A stretch of 44,646 nucleotides of DNA from a virus: IMG/VR virus record IMGVR_UViG_3300048930_000718, positions 1 through 44,646 of that record, one strand, 5' to 3'. Below, piece by piece: positions 7,952 to 15,125 of this stretch. Each line of letters begins with the position of its first letter. Position 1 is the first letter of the stretch. The notes below the pieces were generated by a model. That model had not been told where the DNA came from and did no database searches. It worked only from the letters and a program-made list of their open reading frames with translations. The position numbers and the translations under genes were made by a program.

Positions 7952-8488
7952 ATGGCTGTCTCGACTCTGCCCAACCCGATCCGCGATGCAATCCCCCGGC
8001 CGCCGGTTTCGGCGCCTGGCTGCCGTCCCATCCTCGCGCTCGACCTCGGCACCTCGACCGGCTGGGCGCTGCGCAATGCCGATGGCCTGATCACCAGTGG
8101 CACGGTGTCGTTCCGCCCGAGCCGCTATGACGGCGGCGGCATGCGCTACCTGCGCTTTGCCAATTGGCTGACCGGGGTCGACCGGCTGTCCGGTCCGGTT
8201 GCCGCGATCTGGTTCGAGGAAGTCCGCCGTCACGCCGGCACCGACGCCGCGCATGTCTACGGCGGACTGATGGCGACGCTGACATCCTGGGCCGAGCAGC
8301 GCGGTGTGGCCTATGGCGGCGTGCCGGTCGGCACCATCAAGCGCCACGCCACCAGCAAGGGCAACGCCGACAAGGCCGCGATGATCGCCGCGGTCCGCGC
8401 GCGCGGCTTCTCGCCCGCCGACGACAACGAGGCCGATGCCATCGCGCTGCTGCTGTGGGCGATCGAGACCGACGGAGGTGTGCGATGA
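7952..8488 (+). CDS. RuvC-like Holliday junction resolvase / RNase H-fold nuclease
   Basis: 178 aa from ATG 7952 with AAGGAGG just upstream. ILALDLGTSTGWAL opens an RNase H-like fold with catalytic D31. IWFEEV provides E89, and ADDNEADAIALL near the C-terminus provides the last acidic residues (D158, D162). Conserved spacing and order match phage RuvC-type resolvases, which cut branched DNA made during replication and recombination before packaging. It is coupled by ATGA to the following zinc-finger-like gene. Confidence 0.85.
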   Translation: MAVSTLPNPIRDAIPRPPVSAPGCRPILALDLGTSTGWALRNADGLITSGTVSFRPSRYDGGGMRYLRFANWLTGVDRLSGPVAAIWFEEVRRHAGTDAAHVYGGLMATLTSWAEQRGVAYGGVPVGTIKRHATSKGNADKAAMIAAVRARGFSPADDNEADAIALLLWAIETDGGVR

Positions 8489-8967
8489 GCGCCGATCACA
8501 AGCTCGGTCTCGAATTGCGCAACGGCGACGATATCGGTCGCGATCCGCGTCAGATGAGCGGTGACGAGCTCGTGGCGCTGGGGCATGCGCCGATGAGCCC
8601 GCTGCGGGCACTGCGCCTGCGCTGCATCGATTGCTCCGGCGGCTCCGCCAACGAGGTCCGCTTCTGCACCGCGGTGCGCTGCCCGGCCTGGCCGTTCCGA
8701 ATGGGCCGGAATCCGTGGCGGGCGCCACGCAGTGAAGCTCAGTTGGCACACATCCGGACCCTCGCGTCTGGAATGCCTCGTCCCGCCAAAAAACAACCAA
8801 GCCTTGGCGCAGGAAAAAAATTCCAGCGGGTGCCCGCTACCACACTACCTGACGACCTCGACGCAACGCGAAACCTGGTTCCAGTGGAGAGAAAATCGCA
8901 AGGCACACGCAATGATGGTGACGCGAGTCTGCGGCACGCAGGGCGAGTCGATGGAGGCGTGCGATGA
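8485..8967 (+). CDS. Phage protein with Cys-rich probable zinc-binding motif
   Basis: 160 aa. The N-terminal ~80 residues contain RCIDCSGG followed by FCTAVRCPAWPFRMG, so four cysteines are arranged as C-x2-C and C-x4-C, a pattern seen in a common small phage protein next to replication genes. The last ~65 residues are basic, lower in GC and contain two A-runs (near 8790 and 8814), unlike the upstream part. The tail may be a later extension or mark a frameshift. The function is unknown; nucleic-acid binding is plausible. Confidence 0.65.
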   Translation: MSADHKLGLELRNGDDIGRDPRQMSGDELVALGHAPMSPLRALRLRCIDCSGGSANEVRFCTAVRCPAWPFRMGRNPWRAPRSEAQLAHIRTLASGMPRPAKKQPSLGAGKKFQRVPATTLPDDLDATRNLVPVERKSQGTRNDGDASLRHAGRVDGGVR

Positions 8968-9305
8968 GCCGCATCCGCCTTCCCGATCGCCGCGCTGCCG
9001 AGACCATCGCGCTCGAGCATGACGGTGCACGCTTCATGGTCACCATCGGATTCTATCCCGACGGCTGTCCCGGCGAGGTGTTCGTTCACGGCGCGCGCAG
9101 CGGATCGGGCATGGATGCGCTGTTGGCCGATGCCTGCGTGGTGGTGTCGTGCCTGATCCAGCATGGCGCGGTGCCGGGGGACCTCGCCGCCAGCATGGGT
9201 CGCCTCGGCGATGCCCAGCCGGCCTCAATCATCGGCGCGGTGATCGATCTGGTCGCGGATGCAAGCGCGAATCAACACCACGCCGTGGCGGAGGTTGGCA
9301 CATGA
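8964..9305 (+). CDS. TSCPD-like domain protein (ribonucleotide reductase C-terminal-like)
   Basis: 113 aa from ATG 8964. The central part (IGFYPDGCPGEVFVHG, then SCLIQHG) matches the TSCPD domain at the C-terminus of B12-dependent ribonucleotide reductases, here as a stand-alone protein without a catalytic barrel. Similar free-standing copies occur in alphaproteobacterial prophages. It may modulate host nucleotide reduction or have been re-used for another task. It overlaps both neighbours by four bases. Confidence 0.6.
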   Translation: MSRIRLPDRRAAETIALEHDGARFMVTIGFYPDGCPGEVFVHGARSGSGMDALLADACVVVSCLIQHGAVPGDLAASMGRLGDAQPASIIGAVIDLVADASANQHHAVAEVGT

Positions 9306-9559
9306 CCGCCGTGCAGATCCTTGAGCAGGCCGCCGCCGTCATCGCCGAGCGGGGTGATGCCTACGGTGATGCTGCCGACGCCATGGCGATGGTCGCCGCG
9401 CGCTGGTCGCTTACCCTCGATCATCCGGTCACGCCAGCACAGGTCATGCTGTGCATGATCGACCTCAAGCTCACGCGCCTCGCACACGATCCCGGACACC
9501 GCGACAGCCTCGTCGACGTTATCGGCTATGCCGCCCTGCTGCCGGGGGTCACGCCATGA
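9302..9559 (+). CDS. DUF6378-like small phage protein
   Basis: 85 aa. The pattern ILEQAAAVIAERGDAYGDA, a central Trp, and a conserved helix MLCMIDLKLTRLAHDP match a small helical family common in phages (DUF6378-like), some of which resemble MazG-type nucleotide hydrolases in layout. The start at ATG 9302 overlaps the previous stop as ATGA; the open frame upstream to 9149 lies over the TSCPD gene and is not used. Biochemical activity is unknown. Confidence 0.65.
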   Translation: MTAVQILEQAAAVIAERGDAYGDAADAMAMVAARWSLTLDHPVTPAQVMLCMIDLKLTRLAHDPGHRDSLVDVIGYAALLPGVTP

Positions 9560-9768
9560 GGACGGCGAAGTTCACCCCACGCGGGTTCGGCGGCCACCGC
9601 CGCGATCCCGATCAGGTCAAGCGCGACGGCTGGCGCGATCAGGGATTGCTTGCCGTCTCACTCGACGACCATCGGCTCACCTGGCCCGAACGAGAACTGA
9701 TCCGCCAGATCGGGGAGCGCCTCTACGGCACAAGCGGCAAAGCCAACAAGGAGGCCCACCATGGCTGA
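9556..9768 (+). CDS. Small hypothetical protein, 70 aa
   Basis: Starts at ATG 9556, coupled as ATGA to the gene before it. It is basic at the N-terminus (KFTPRGFGGHRRD) with a helical C-terminal half containing ERELIRQIGERLYG. No family is recognised. The tight overlaps on both sides (4 and 8 bases) argue that it is translated. Confidence 0.6.
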   Translation: MRTAKFTPRGFGGHRRDPDQVKRDGWRDQGLLAVSLDDHRLTWPERELIRQIGERLYGTSGKANKEAHHG

Positions 9769-10159
9769 CCGAACGATCGACCGTGTCTGGACCGCCGACG
9801 ATGTCGCCGAGCAGTTCGAGGAGGCGTTCCGCACCCTGCGCAAGCTGCCGCCGGTCAGGGTGCGTGGCTATTTCAACACCTGGCCGGATTATTTCCACTC
9901 CTTCGCCGACCTCGTCGCACAGGAGCCGCAGCCGATGCGAATCATCCCGTCACCAGCAGCAATCTCTCGTTTCGAGCAGACGCTCGACTGGGTGTTGTGG
10001 ATCGAGGAGAGCGAGCGCAGGCTGGTCTGGTCACGCGCCGCCCGCGTGCCGTGGAAGCAGATCAGCTACGAGCTTGGTTGCGATCGCAGCACCGCCTGGC
10101 GGCGCTGGCAATTGGCGCTGACCACGATCGCGGCTCGGCTCAATGCCATGGCCGCGTGA
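9761..10159 (+). CDS. DUF6362-like helix-turn-helix protein
   Basis: 132 aa from ATG 9761, preceded by AAGGAGG-like bases. The family hallmark is a helical N-terminus with a conserved PPVR..GYFNTWPDY segment and a C-terminal helix-turn-helix (PWKQISYELGCDRSTAWRRW, about residues 97-116). It probably binds DNA and regulates the switch to the genes beyond the terminator. It is the last gene of the early operon. Confidence 0.7.
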   Translation: MADRTIDRVWTADDVAEQFEEAFRTLRKLPPVRVRGYFNTWPDYFHSFADLVAQEPQPMRIIPSPAAISRFEQTLDWVLWIEESERRLVWSRAARVPWKQISYELGCDRSTAWRRWQLALTTIAARLNAMAA

Positions 10160-10251
10160 TGCCTCGCAGACGGTGTCAACCGTTCGAAGATGTTGCAACA
10201 CTTTTGTCCGCGACAGCTGCAACGGATTGCTGCTATCAACGCGGCATCATG

Positions 10252-10285
10252 GGGAGAGTGCGCCGCGAGGCTCGCTCTCCCTTTT
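10252..10285 (+). terminator. Rho-independent terminator ending the early operon
   Basis: The arms GGGAGAG (10252-10258) and CTCTCCC (10275-10281) pair, and the stem extends inward with one mismatch to a GCGA tetraloop, about 13 positions in all. TTTT follows at 10282-10285. It lies between the DUF6362-like gene and the next start, so it probably separates early from later transcription. Confidence 0.8.
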
Positions 10286-10310
10286 GCATTCGTGACGGAG
10301 GCCGCCATCC

Positions 10311-10955
10311 ATGACGCAGCTTGTTGCGCGCACCGCTGACGATCTCGTCGCAGCTGTCGCCAGCATGATCGTAGAAGGGTTGATCACCATGGCGCGGATC
10401 GTCGTGCGCTGGGCCGACAACGGCGTTGCCACCTTCGCCGGCAAGATCGATGCGCTGCATCGGCAGCTGCCAAACGTGCTGCCACGCATCGTCAACCAGG
10501 TCGGCGGCCGCGCCAAGACGCAGGTCACGCGCAGCCTGACGAAGCAGACCGGCCTGCCACGCAAGACCATCGTCAAGGCGATCGGCAGGCCGCGTCGTGC
10601 CCATGCCGGCAGGCTTACCTACGAGATGCAGACCGCTGGCGGCAATATCCGGCTCAAATACCTCAAGCCGCGCGAGACGCGGCCGGGCGCCACGGCGGCG
10701 CCGTGGAACAGGCGGCAGCTATTCGCCGGCACGTTCATTCTCGGCGGTGCATTCCCCAATCGTCACGGCCTGGTCCGGAAAGGCCACGTCATGCGCCGGC
10801 TCGACAGTCGCGGTCGCAAGCTCACCTTCGCCCGCTCCGGCATGTTCATCCCGACCGAAATGATCACCGGCGCCACGGCGGCAGCGTTCACGCGCATTGC
10901 AGCGCCGCTGCTGAAACAGCGTGTCGAGGCGGCGGTCGGCAAGCTCGTGTCGTAA
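10311..10955 (+). CDS. Phage minor tail protein Z-like
   Basis: 214 aa from ATG 10311, with GGAG a few bases upstream. The layout fits the prophage minor tail protein Z family: a helical N-terminus, then RRAHAGRLTYEM, IRLKYLKPRET, RRQLFAGTFI, and a closing MFIPTEMITG segment. Such proteins help complete tails. Its place ahead of the terminase genes, rather than with the tail genes, is unusual. It converges on brnA, only 6 bases away. Confidence 0.65.
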   Translation: MTQLVARTADDLVAAVASMIVEGLITMARIVVRWADNGVATFAGKIDALHRQLPNVLPRIVNQVGGRAKTQVTRSLTKQTGLPRKTIVKAIGRPRRAHAGRLTYEMQTAGGNIRLKYLKPRETRPGATAAPWNRRQLFAGTFILGGAFPNRHGLVRKGHVMRRLDSRGRKLTFARSGMFIPTEMITGATAAAFTRIAAPLLKQRVEAAVGKLVS

Positions 10956-10961
10956 TGCGCG

Positions 10962-11270
10962 CTAGACCTTGGCAGCCTTCAGGGCGTCGTTCATTCTGGA
11001 TTGCCAGCCCTTGCCCGTGGCCTTGAACTTGGAGATCACGTCGGGGTCCAGCCGAATAGTGACGGGGGTCTTTATGGTAGCCTTCGGTGGGCGGCCACGC
11101 GCTTTCCTCGCCGTCTTCAGCCCATCGAAGAATGAAGGTGGCAGCACTTCCTTCGCCGGCCGAAAGCTCTTGATTTCCTCGTCCGTCAAGAGCGGGCTAT
11201 CCACGGCGTCCCAGTCGGCCTTGGTGTAACCCTTCTCAGCGGCTTTCTTGGCGTTAAAACGGATAGCCAT
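10962..11270 (-). CDS. brnA: BrnA family antitoxin
   Basis: 102 aa. The C-terminal part (TPVTIRLDPDVISKFKATG, then WQSRMNDALK) is the ribbon-helix-helix-like DNA-binding and dimerisation region of BrnA. The N-terminal half should bind and neutralise BrnT. The start is ATG at 11270 with AAGGAG upstream; the longer open frame runs over brnT and is not used. It overlaps brnT by one base. BrnA with BrnT represses its own promoter, here presumably through the 18-base inverted repeat at 11520-11568. Confidence 0.85.
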   Translation of the reverse strand: MAIRFNAKKAAEKGYTKADWDAVDSPLLTDEEIKSFRPAKEVLPPSFFDGLKTARKARGRPPKATIKTPVTIRLDPDVISKFKATGKGWQSRMNDALKAAKV

Positions 11271-11515
11271 CAGAGCAAGCTCCTTTCCTTGGGTTTTGCG
11301 GGGCGGAAGCTGATGATCGAAATCGCTTCGGTTCCAAGCTTCGCGTAGATCACGACGGCGATCCCGTCCTCGAAATGGCCGATAGCTTTCATCCGGTTGG
11401 AATGGCTCTTGGCGATCAGGGCGGTTTCCCATCCGAAGAACACAACGTCAGCGAAGTCCATATGATGCTTCACAAGGTTGGCCTGTCGCTTTGGTTCGTC
11501 CCACACGATCTTCAT
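11270..11515 (-). CDS. brnT: BrnT family ribonuclease toxin
   Basis: 81 aa, the usual BrnT length. WDEPKRQANLVKHHMDF matches the conserved N-terminal helix (DE-K---N--KH---F), and IISFRPAKPKER is the conserved C-terminal motif of this RelE-like fold. BrnT cuts RNA and arrests growth when BrnA is lost. It is first in the operon, upstream of its antitoxin, as is normal for the family. A candidate -10 box ends six bases before its ATG, so the mRNA may be leaderless. Confidence 0.85.
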   Translation of the reverse strand: MKIVWDEPKRQANLVKHHMDFADVVFFGWETALIAKSHSNRMKAIGHFEDGIAVVIYAKLGTEAISIISFRPAKPKERSLL

Positions 11516-11519
11516 AAAG

Positions 11520-11568
11520 CGTATGTACGATAAATCGAATGGTAGGGCAACGATTTATCGTACATACG
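11520..11568 (-). promoter_or_regulatory. brnTA promoter with 18-base perfect inverted repeat operator
   Basis: CGTATGTACGATAAATCG (11520-11537) is exactly repeated in reverse complement at 11551-11568, with a 13-base spacer. Each arm also contains the near-palindrome CGATAAATCG. On the minus strand, TTGCCC (11545-11550) and TACATA (11522-11527) are 17 bases apart and can serve as -35 and -10. The -10 ends six bases before the brnT ATG. A BrnA-bound operator covering the promoter explains the arrangement. Confidence 0.7.
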
Positions 11569-11866
11569 AGAAAGAAGCCCTCCCATTGTGCTATCCAAAC
11601 GGCAACGTCCGCAGAGGCGTGCTGGGTGGCCCTATGGCGACGCCAGTTTATTCACCAGCGTGCCTCATATGATGCATGCTGTGGTTGTGCATCGTTGCTG
11701 CAGGTGCGAACGCGACTATGCAAAACTCCGCAGAACCGCGCTTCCCCCCGCCACGGGACCCCTTCTGACACAACCAGAAGGTGCGGGGAGGCGCCACGGC
11801 CGGATTTCAGCGTTTTTGCAGTTTCGATTTTTCCACTTTCGTTTCGTTTGGGGGACGAATAGCTCA
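11569..11866. other. 298-base stretch without a supported gene
   Basis: The methyltransferase frame stays open here up to 11588, but its composition and missing homology to the family favour a later start. The stretch holds a 7-base-pair hairpin (CCTTCTG at 11761-11767 with CAGAAGG at 11775-11781) and a T-rich segment from about 11810 to 11850 that could contain the methyltransferase promoter. No RNA gene is recognised. Confidence 0.5.
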
Positions 11867-13312
11867 ATGATATCAAAGGATGCAGTGCAGCGAACGGAAA
11901 ATGCACCACTTCCGCAGATCCGTCTCGCAGCCATCGACGATCTGGTGCCCAACCCGGCCAATGCCAGGACGCACCCCGAGACGCAGGTGGCGCAGATCGC
12001 CGCCTCGATCCGCGAGTTCGGCTTTACCAATCCGATCCTGGTGGACAGGGACGCCGGCGGCGTCATCGTCGCCGGGCATGGCCGCCGGCTGGCGCTGATG
12101 CGGATGCTGGAAGCTGGCGAGACGATCCGGCTGCCCGATGGCCGGGTCCTGCCAGATGGCATGGTGCCGGTCATTGATTGTGCCGGTTGGTCGGAAGCGC
12201 AGCGACGCGCCTACACCCTGGCCGACAACGCGCTGGCGGAATCCTCCGCATGGGACGAGGCGCTGCTCAATGTCGAGCTGAAGTTCCTCGACGAGGCCGG
12301 CTTCGACCTGCCGCTGATCGGCTTCTCGGATGCCGACCTCGACCGGCTGCTGGCGCATGTTCCGGATGCCGATGGCGAGGATGGCGGCTCATCGGCGCCG
12401 ATCACCATTCCTGAGCCGCCGCGCAATCCGGCCTCGCGCACGGGCGACCTGTGGCGCCTTGGCGACCATCGGCTCCTGTGCGGTGACGCTACCTCCCATG
12501 ACGATGTCCGCCGGCTGATGAACGGCGAGCGGGCGATCCTGTTCGCCACCGACCCGCCCTATCTGGTCGATTACGACGGCACCAATCATCCGACGCAGAA
12601 TAAAGATTGGTCGCCGTCCTACGGCGTGACCTGGGACGACTCCTCGCAGGGCGCCGAACTCTACGACAAGTTCATCGCCGCAGCCGTCGCCGAGGCGATC
12701 GAGCCAACCGCCGCCTGGTATTGCTGGCACGCCTCACGCCGCCAGGCGATGCTGGAGGAATGCTGGGAGAAAGCCGGCGCCTTCGTGCATCAGCAGATCA
12801 TCTGGGTGAAGGATCGCGGCGTGCTGACCCGCTCGTGCTATCTGTGGAAGCACGAGCCCTGCCTGATGGGCTGGGTGCGGCCCAACAAGCCGCCGATCTT
12901 CGGCGATCTGGAACCTACCACCTGGCTGCTGCCGGGCTATGGTCGTGACGAGCGCCCGGATCATCCGACGCCGAAGCCGCTCGAGGTCTTCGGCATTCCG
13001 ATGCGCCGGCATGTGGCGCGCGGCGGTCTCTGTTACGAGCCGTTCTGCGGCTCCGGCTCGCAGATCATGGCCGGCGAAGAGAATGGCCGGCGCGTCAACG
13101 CCATGGAGATCAGCCCGGCCTATGTTGATGTCGCCATCGAACGCTGGCAGGCATCGACCGGCAGGAACGCCATCCTTGATGACGATGGCCAGACATTCGC
13201 ACAGGTGAAGGCAGAGCGGCTTGGTAATCAGCCGGCAGAAACTCTCGACAAACCAGCCGAGGACCCGAGCAAAGAGCAAGCTCCGCTGCGCCGGAAGCGC
13301 AAGGCCGCCTGA
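11867..13312 (+). CDS. ParB-like N-terminal domain fused to a beta-class DNA methyltransferase
   Basis: 481 aa from ATG 11867. Residues ~15-125 are a ParB/Srx-like domain (LVPNPANARTHP, then AGHGRRLAL at 69-77). From about 190 follows an amino-methyltransferase: TDPPY (228-232) is the catalytic motif and FCGSGS (393-398) the AdoMet loop. This order (catalytic motif first) marks the beta class of N6-adenine or N4-cytosine enzymes. Phages use these to modify their DNA against restriction or to alter regulation. The recognition sequence cannot be predicted. It converges on the small gene at 13336. Confidence 0.85.
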   Translation: MISKDAVQRTENAPLPQIRLAAIDDLVPNPANARTHPETQVAQIAASIREFGFTNPILVDRDAGGVIVAGHGRRLALMRMLEAGETIRLPDGRVLPDGMVPVIDCAGWSEAQRRAYTLADNALAESSAWDEALLNVELKFLDEAGFDLPLIGFSDADLDRLLAHVPDADGEDGGSSAPITIPEPPRNPASRTGDLWRLGDHRLLCGDATSHDDVRRLMNGERAILFATDPPYLVDYDGTNHPTQNKDWSPSYGVTWDDSSQGAELYDKFIAAAVAEAIEPTAAWYCWHASRRQAMLEECWEKAGAFVHQQIIWVKDRGVLTRSCYLWKHEPCLMGWVRPNKPPIFGDLEPTTWLLPGYGRDERPDHPTPKPLEVFGIPMRRHVARGGLCYEPFCGSGSQIMAGEENGRRVNAMEISPAYVDVAIERWQASTGRNAILDDDGQTFAQVKAERLGNQPAETLDKPAEDPSKEQAPLRRKRKAA

Positions 13313-13335
13313 GGCTCGACCATCCGTGCCAATCG

Positions 13336-13566
13336 TCAGTCACGCCAATAATTGTTGGCAGCGGCAACCGTCTGGAAATGGATAGCGATCACCTGCGAGG
13401 AAGCGATCAGTTGAGCGGTGTCCTGCTCATAGGCGGCGCGCAGCTTGTCGCGGATTTCGGCCGACGGCTGAGTCATCTTGACGCCGACGCGCGCCAGCTT
13501 GGTGGCGAGTTCGAAGCCTTCCTGCGGTGTTGCGGTCTTGAGTGACGGAAGCCAGGTCTCGGCCAT
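13336..13566 (-). CDS. Hypothetical protein, 76 aa
   Basis: Starts at the ATG complementary to 13564-13566, behind AAAGGATC. It is helical, with no recognised family. It is separated by the bidirectional terminator (13642-13674) from the leftward genes upstream, so it probably has its own promoter in 13567-13640. It converges on the methyltransferase gene, 23 bases away. Confidence 0.5.
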   Translation of the reverse strand: MAETWLPSLKTATPQEGFELATKLARVGVKMTQPSAEIRDKLRAAYEQDTAQLIASSQVIAIHFQTVAAANNYWRD

Positions 13567-13641
13567 GATCGGATCCTTTGATTTATGATGCTGCTTACCA
13601 GCATATCGCCGCGATTGTTTCCAGCAAGCCTGTTGCCGAAG

Positions 13642-13674
13642 AAACCGCCGCCCGATGGCTCGAGCGGCGGTTTT
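13642..13674. terminator. Bidirectional terminator hairpin
   Basis: AAACCGCCGC (13642-13651) pairs with GCGGCGGTTT (13664-13673), with three further pairs (CGA/TCG) inside. There is a T-run on the plus strand (13671-13674) and an A-run at the left, which reads as T on the minus strand. It can end leftward transcripts from the DUF3489 group and any rightward reading. Confidence 0.7.
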
Positions 13675-13692
13675 CCCAGATCAACGGCAGGA

Positions 13693-13941
13693 TCAGACGT
13701 TCGTGGCGTCGTAGAGCAATCGCGTCCGCCACACCTCGCTGACGGGCCGGCTCTTCGTCACGGTATAGCCGGTTCGCAGCGCACCGGAACGGCCGACGAA
13801 GAAGAAACCGTCCCGCGTGCCGGCGTCGCGATTGGTGCGGGTCATGACGGTGTAGCGACGGGTGTCGATGTCCTCGGTGATTGCTTCACCGCGCTGCAGT
13901 AGCGCAGCGACGATGCGATCATGGAGCGTCTTCTTCGCCAT
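13693..13941 (-). CDS. Hypothetical protein, 82 aa
   Basis: A small protein with an N-terminal helix (KKTLHDRIVAALLQRGEAI) and a beta-rich remainder ending in a basic segment. The start is at 13941, two bases from the end of the DUF3489 gene, so the two are coupled. No family is recognised; similar small genes accompany DUF3489 genes in rhizobial prophages as far as I recall. The terminator at 13642-13674 follows it. Confidence 0.6.
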   Translation of the reverse strand: MAKKTLHDRIVAALLQRGEAITEDIDTRRYTVMTRTNRDAGTRDGFFFVGRSGALRTGYTVTKSRPVSEVWRTRLLYDATNV

Positions 13942-13943
13942 GG

Positions 13944-14675
13944 TCAGCCCTCCTGCTCGATGTGGTAGACGCGCCCGCGTCCATCGATCTTCTCAGAGGT
14001 GACGCTGAGCCCGAGCTTCTTCTTGAGCGCGCCGGCCATCGCGCCGCGAATCGTGTGTGGCTGCCATCCGGTCGCCTCGACGATCTCGGCAATGGTCGCG
14101 CCCTCCGGCGCACGCAGCATGGCGATCAGCCTGGCCTGTTTGGTGTCCTGATGCGGCGGGCGTGGAGCGCGCGACATTGCGGGTGTGGACGCCGTGGGCG
14201 CGATATCGGTCGGGGTGGCGTCATGGTTCGGTGTGGCGGAAAACGCGCGCGTGTCGGCGCCTGTGGCGAGCTGTGGCGCTTCCGGCTCGGGAGTGTCCAT
14301 GGTCGCCGGCATGCTTTCGGGATCGCCCTCCAGTTCGCCATCGGACACGTTGTCTGATCCAGCATAGTCTTCGCCGGAGGCGGCGTCTTCGTCGGACGCG
14401 GCATCGACGCCATCTGCTTCCGCCGGCGCGATACCGAGCGCGACAAAGGCGTGTTTGGTCAGCACCAGCGTGATACGATGGCCATCGTCGGTCTCGCGCC
14501 AGATCGGGTCGCGGCGCATGGCGTCGACCTCTTCGATCAGACCCTTGCCGAGCAGGCTGGTGACGACCTTGGCGGCGGCGCCGCCCCTGAGATGATCCGG
14601 CAGTGGCAGGACGTGCCAGTCGCTGCGCTGGCTGGCGGCGCTGAGGATGATGAGCTGGGTATCGGAGAGTTGCAT
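13944..14675 (-). CDS. DUF3489 domain protein
   Basis: 243 aa from ATG 14675; the longer frame to 14744 lacks a ribosome site. Residues ~1-90 look like a winged-helix domain (LSDTQLIILSAASQR at the start). An acidic Asp/Glu/Pro-rich linker spans ~95-165. The C-terminal ~70 residues are DUF3489: TKQARLIAMLRAPEGATIAE, TGWQPHTIRG, and GRGRVYHI. DUF3489 resembles a winged-helix DNA-binding domain. The role in phages is unknown. It heads a leftward group, opposite to the surrounding genes. Confidence 0.8.
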   Translation of the reverse strand: MQLSDTQLIILSAASQRSDWHVLPLPDHLRGGAAAKVVTSLLGKGLIEEVDAMRRDPIWRETDDGHRITLVLTKHAFVALGIAPAEADGVDAASDEDAASGEDYAGSDNVSDGELEGDPESMPATMDTPEPEAPQLATGADTRAFSATPNHDATPTDIAPTASTPAMSRAPRPPHQDTKQARLIAMLRAPEGATIAEIVEATGWQPHTIRGAMAGALKKKLGLSVTSEKIDGRGRVYHIEQEG

Positions 14676-14732
14676 CGGGATGCTCCCTTGATCGGGATGC
14701 GGGCGGACCATTCCGCCGCTTCCACGACCCCG

Positions 14733-14753
14733 AGCCCCGGACATTCCGGGGCT
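14733..14753. other. Perfect 9-bp hairpin in a leader region
   Basis: AGCCCCGGA (14733-14741) and TCCGGGGCT (14745-14753) pair perfectly around a three-base loop. There is no T-run on either strand. It lies in the 107 bases between the 72-aa gene and the DUF3489 gene, so it may be an mRNA stability or processing element within the leftward operon, or a protein-binding site. Confidence 0.5.
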
Positions 14754-14782
14754 GGAGCATCCGCTGCTGATGGAGCTATGCG

Positions 14783-15001
14783 CTATCTTGTGTATTCGCC
14801 CTCGTGGAAGGCGCTGTCGCAGATCTCACGCAGCCGGTCGCGGTAATGGCTGATCGTGCCGACATCGCCCCAGTCGATATCGTCGGGATGTGCGTTGAAA
14901 TGCTCGTCGCTGAGGACCTTGAGCCGCTCGAGCATCGTGTCGATCTCGAGCTTGGCGGTGACGAAGGCGTCGATGGCTTTGGCGTTATTTGTGATGGACA
15001 T
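14783..15001 (-). CDS. Hypothetical protein, 72 aa, helical
   Basis: Starts at the ATG complementary to 14999-15001. It is acidic and helical (AIDAFVTAKLEIDTMLERLK), with a conserved-looking DDIDWGDVGT segment in the middle. No family is recognised. It is the first gene of the leftward group. The 124 bases to the small terminase gene, which points the other way, must hold the promoters for both directions. Confidence 0.55.
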   Translation of the reverse strand: MSITNNAKAIDAFVTAKLEIDTMLERLKVLSDEHFNAHPDDIDWGDVGTISHYRDRLREICDSAFHEGEYTR

Positions 15002-15125
15002 GACATCGTCTTTCCGTGCTGGACGATGACACTGATGCTCCGATCGCGCCTGGTATCAACGGCAATGACGATCATCTTGTTGCTGATTTTGCAGCATCTG
15101 CGCCATGACATGAGCGGGCGGGCCG

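Noticed and set aside
7794-8130. Small frames between 7794 and 8130 overlapping the RuvC-like gene
   Set aside because: Arg/Pro-rich shadow composition; RuvC-like frame has catalytic residues and a strong ribosome site.
9997-10314. 105-codon frame over the DUF6362-like gene and terminator
   Set aside because: Out of frame with the supported gene and running through the terminator.
11850-11875. tRNA-like D-arm (TAGCTCAATGATA)
   Set aside because: No anticodon stem, T-arm or acceptor pairing can be found around it.
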